A stretch of DNA of 64,000 nucleotides from Pedococcus dokdonensis (GTDB lineage Bacteria > Actinomycetota > Actinomycetes > Actinomycetales > Dermatophilaceae): contig NZ_LT629711.1 in NCBI RefSeq assembly GCF_900104525.1, positions 3,472,001 through 3,536,000 on the forward strand, given 5' to 3'. The position numbers were made by a program, and so were the translations under genes. The notes beneath the pieces were generated by a model, which was given only the letters and a program-made list of their open reading frames with translations, was not told where the DNA came from and searched no databases. Shown piece after piece: positions 62,804 to 64,000 of the stretch. Within the stretch, counting starts at the first letter, position 1; each line of letters begins with the position of its first letter.

Positions 62804-63202
62804 TCAGGAGGCGGACTTCACGGCGGTGACGGTGTCCTGGGCGTTCTTGATGGTGCGCTCGGGCTTGCCCTTGATCTTCTTCATGCTGTTGCGGCCGAGC
62901 ACGGCCAGGACCGCCGCGACGAGGAAGAGCAGGCCGGTGGTGATGAGGTAGCCGGCCCACTCGGGCAGCCAGATGTCGAGCACGGCGACGATGGTGTGGA
63001 AGAGGAAGATCAGGCCGAGCAGCGCCACGAACGCCGCCGCTGCGAACATGCCGGCTCCGGCGCCGGCCTTCTTGGCGTCGGCCGCGATCTCGGCCTTGGC
63101 GAGCGCGATCTCGCTGCGGACGATGGTCGAGACGTCGTGGGTGGCATCAGCGACGAGCTGGCCGATGGTCCGCTCCTGCGACGAGTCCTTGGCAGTGGTC
63201 AT
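62804..63202 (-). CDS. Phage-holin-fold family membrane protein (PF07332 type)
   Basis: A 132-residue protein from ATG 63202. A soluble helix (QERTIGQLVADATHDVSTIVRSEIALAKAEIAADAKKAG) leads to two membrane segments (GMFAAAAFVALLGLIFLFHTIVAVL and AGYLITTGLLFLVAAVLAVLG) and a basic tail (RNSMKKIKGKPERTIKNAQ). Despite the family title it is a chromosomal actinobacterial protein, at the place of Rv3669, and no phage genes are near. Function unknown. Confidence 0.88.
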   Translation of the reverse strand: MTTAKDSSQERTIGQLVADATHDVSTIVRSEIALAKAEIAADAKKAGAGAGMFAAAAFVALLGLIFLFHTIVAVLDIWLPEWAGYLITTGLLFLVAAVLAVLGRNSMKKIKGKPERTIKNAQDTVTAVKSAS

Positions 63203-63334
63203 GGGTCGTACCTCCGGTTCTGCGGCACCTGCCCGCCCCACGACCCTACCCAGAACGCGAGGACCGACGCCCGTCCAGCACGGCCCCTAGACTCGGCGGT
63301 CGATGGACAGGCGGCTCGGCCAAGGAAGGACGTC

Positions 63335-63799
63335 ATGAGAGCAAGAGACCTTGCGCAGGAGTTCCCGACCGTGCAGGAGTCGGCGGATGCCCTGCAGGCG
63401 TCGCGCACCATGGCCGAGAGCGGTCGCCCGGGCCTGGTGGTCCTCGACGCCGCCGGCCGGGCGCGGACCATCCTGCCGGGCTCGCAGGTGCTGCGCTTCG
63501 CCATCCCCCGCTACGTGCAGGAAGATCCGCGCCTGTGCCGGGTGTACGACGAGAAGACCGCTGACGAGCTGTTCGGGCAGCTCTCGGGCAAGAGCGTCCG
63601 GGACCTGCTGCCGGACGCCGACGACCACGCCGAGCTGCCAGTCGTCGATGCCGACGCGACGTCGATCGAGGTGGCCGCCGTGATGGCCCGGATGCGCAGC
63701 CCGCTGGCGGTCGTCCAGGACGGTGACACGATCCTGGGAGTCATCACGGTGAGCCGGCTCCTGCGGGCACTGCTGCCTGAGGAGAACCCTGCCCCATGA
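63335..63799 (+). CDS. CBS-domain pair protein
   Basis: A 154-residue protein from ATG 63335 with ribosome site ggaagga. Two CBS motifs: MRARDLAQEFPTVQESADALQASRTMAESGRPGLVVLDAAGRARTILPGSQVL and SVRDLLPDADDHAELPVVDADATSIEVAAVMARMRSPLAVVQDGDTILGVITVSRLL. The pair normally binds adenine nucleotides. A -10 box TAGACT lies near 63287-63292. The stop overlaps the transporter gene, so it likely regulates that transporter. Confidence 0.9.
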   Translation: MRARDLAQEFPTVQESADALQASRTMAESGRPGLVVLDAAGRARTILPGSQVLRFAIPRYVQEDPRLCRVYDEKTADELFGQLSGKSVRDLLPDADDHAELPVVDADATSIEVAAVMARMRSPLAVVQDGDTILGVITVSRLLRALLPEENPAP

Positions 63800-64000
63800 C
63801 CACCGCGCTCGTGGTCACGGCGTTCATCGCCGCGTACGTCCTCATCGCCACCGAACGCATCCACCGGGTCGCCGCTGCCCTGTGGGGCGCTGCAGCGATG
63901 GTGCTGCTCGGGGTCGTCGATGCGAAGACCGCGTTCTTCAGCGAGGAAACCGGTGTCGACTGGAACGTCATCTTCCTGCTGCTCGGGATGATGATCATCG
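63796..64000 (+). CDS. SLC13/ArsB-NhaD-type ion transporter, N-terminal part
   Basis: The frame from ATG 63796 (overlapping the CBS stop as ATGA) is open to the window end. It begins MTTALVVTAFIAAYVLIATERIHRVAAALWGAAAMVLLGVVDAKTAFFSEETGVDWNVIFLLLGMMII. YVLIATERIHR, DAKTAF and the WNVIFLLLGMMII region are typical of the ArsB/NhaD/citrate-transporter superfamily start. The ion or substrate is unknown. The C-terminus is off the window. Confidence 0.85.
   Translation, partial: MTTALVVTAFIAAYVLIATERIHRVAAALWGAAAMVLLGVVDAKTAFFSEETGVDWNVIFLLLGMMII

Noticed and set aside
62804..63202. Holin-like gene as a sign of prophage
   Set aside because: Only the fold name is phage-derived; the gene sits in a conserved chromosomal block with no integrase, capsid, tail or lysin genes nearby.

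Overview
The window is about 70 percent GC chromosomal DNA from an actinobacterium. Its gene content and order fit the Micrococcales, in the Intrasporangiaceae/Dermatophilaceae range; this placement is inferred from gene order and protein style, with no 16S rRNA gene to confirm it. Markers are a WhiB protein, DUF3817 and DUF5063 proteins, many GTG starts, TAnnnT -10 boxes lying 6-7 nt before start codons (leaderless mRNAs), and a long block with the gene order of Mycobacterium tuberculosis Rv3669-Rv3683. There is no prophage, insertion sequence or CRISPR array.

Layout. 1-6857 is a murein amino-sugar scavenging cluster: serine hydrolase, RpiR/MurR regulator, murQ, a lipoprotein plus two permeases of a CUT1 ABC importer, and a BadF-type amino-sugar kinase. 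6862-14963 is the housekeeping block tRNA-Ser, SRP RNA (ffs), dnaX, recR and DUF5063, with a small ABC pair beside it. 15031-17096 is an ABC-2 exporter. 17264-19623 is lysC plus an asd-like gene that has lost its catalytic cysteine. 19636-23027 is envelope genes: lipoproteins, a LytR_C protein, an M15 peptidase and a YkuD transpeptidase. 23209-26690 holds a PPi-type phosphofructokinase, an acyl-CoA synthetase and a degenerate NUDIX protein.

26788-34107 is the least explained part. Five tightly spaced plus-strand genes encode a propeller-like protein, a Thr-rich beta protein, a beta-sandwich protein, a His/Cys-rich metal-binding protein and a phasin-like helix plus beta-sandwich protein. They run head-on into a two-gene minus-strand operon (SDR epimerase, DUF362/SRPBCC-like protein) that overlaps the last of them. 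None of these proteins has a signal peptide. My reading, which is inference, is a multi-protein cytoplasmic assembly, coat or granule with a metal-loaded component.

34167-37089 holds small housekeeping and hypothetical genes. 37205-43403 is a polyol (mannitol/sorbitol type) ABC and dehydrogenase cluster under an AraC regulator. 43428-46228 has two redox gene/regulator pairs with clear twin operators: a TetR pair whose target has an in-frame amber codon, and a MarR/azoreductase pair. 46277-46353 is tRNA-Pro. 46563-63202 is the Mtb-like block: metallophosphoesterase, ponA2, whiB4, two ArsA/Get3-like ATPases, DUF4177, RidA, MBL hydrolase, crp, nth, NudL, marP, an EphE-like protein and a holin-fold protein. 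The window ends in a CBS protein and the start of an SLC13/ArsB-type transporter.

Neither sugar ABC cluster carries an ATPase gene, so both probably share an MsmK/MsiK-type ATPase encoded elsewhere. Convergent gene ends are mostly separated by long stem-loops, two of which are copies of the same dispersed palindrome.
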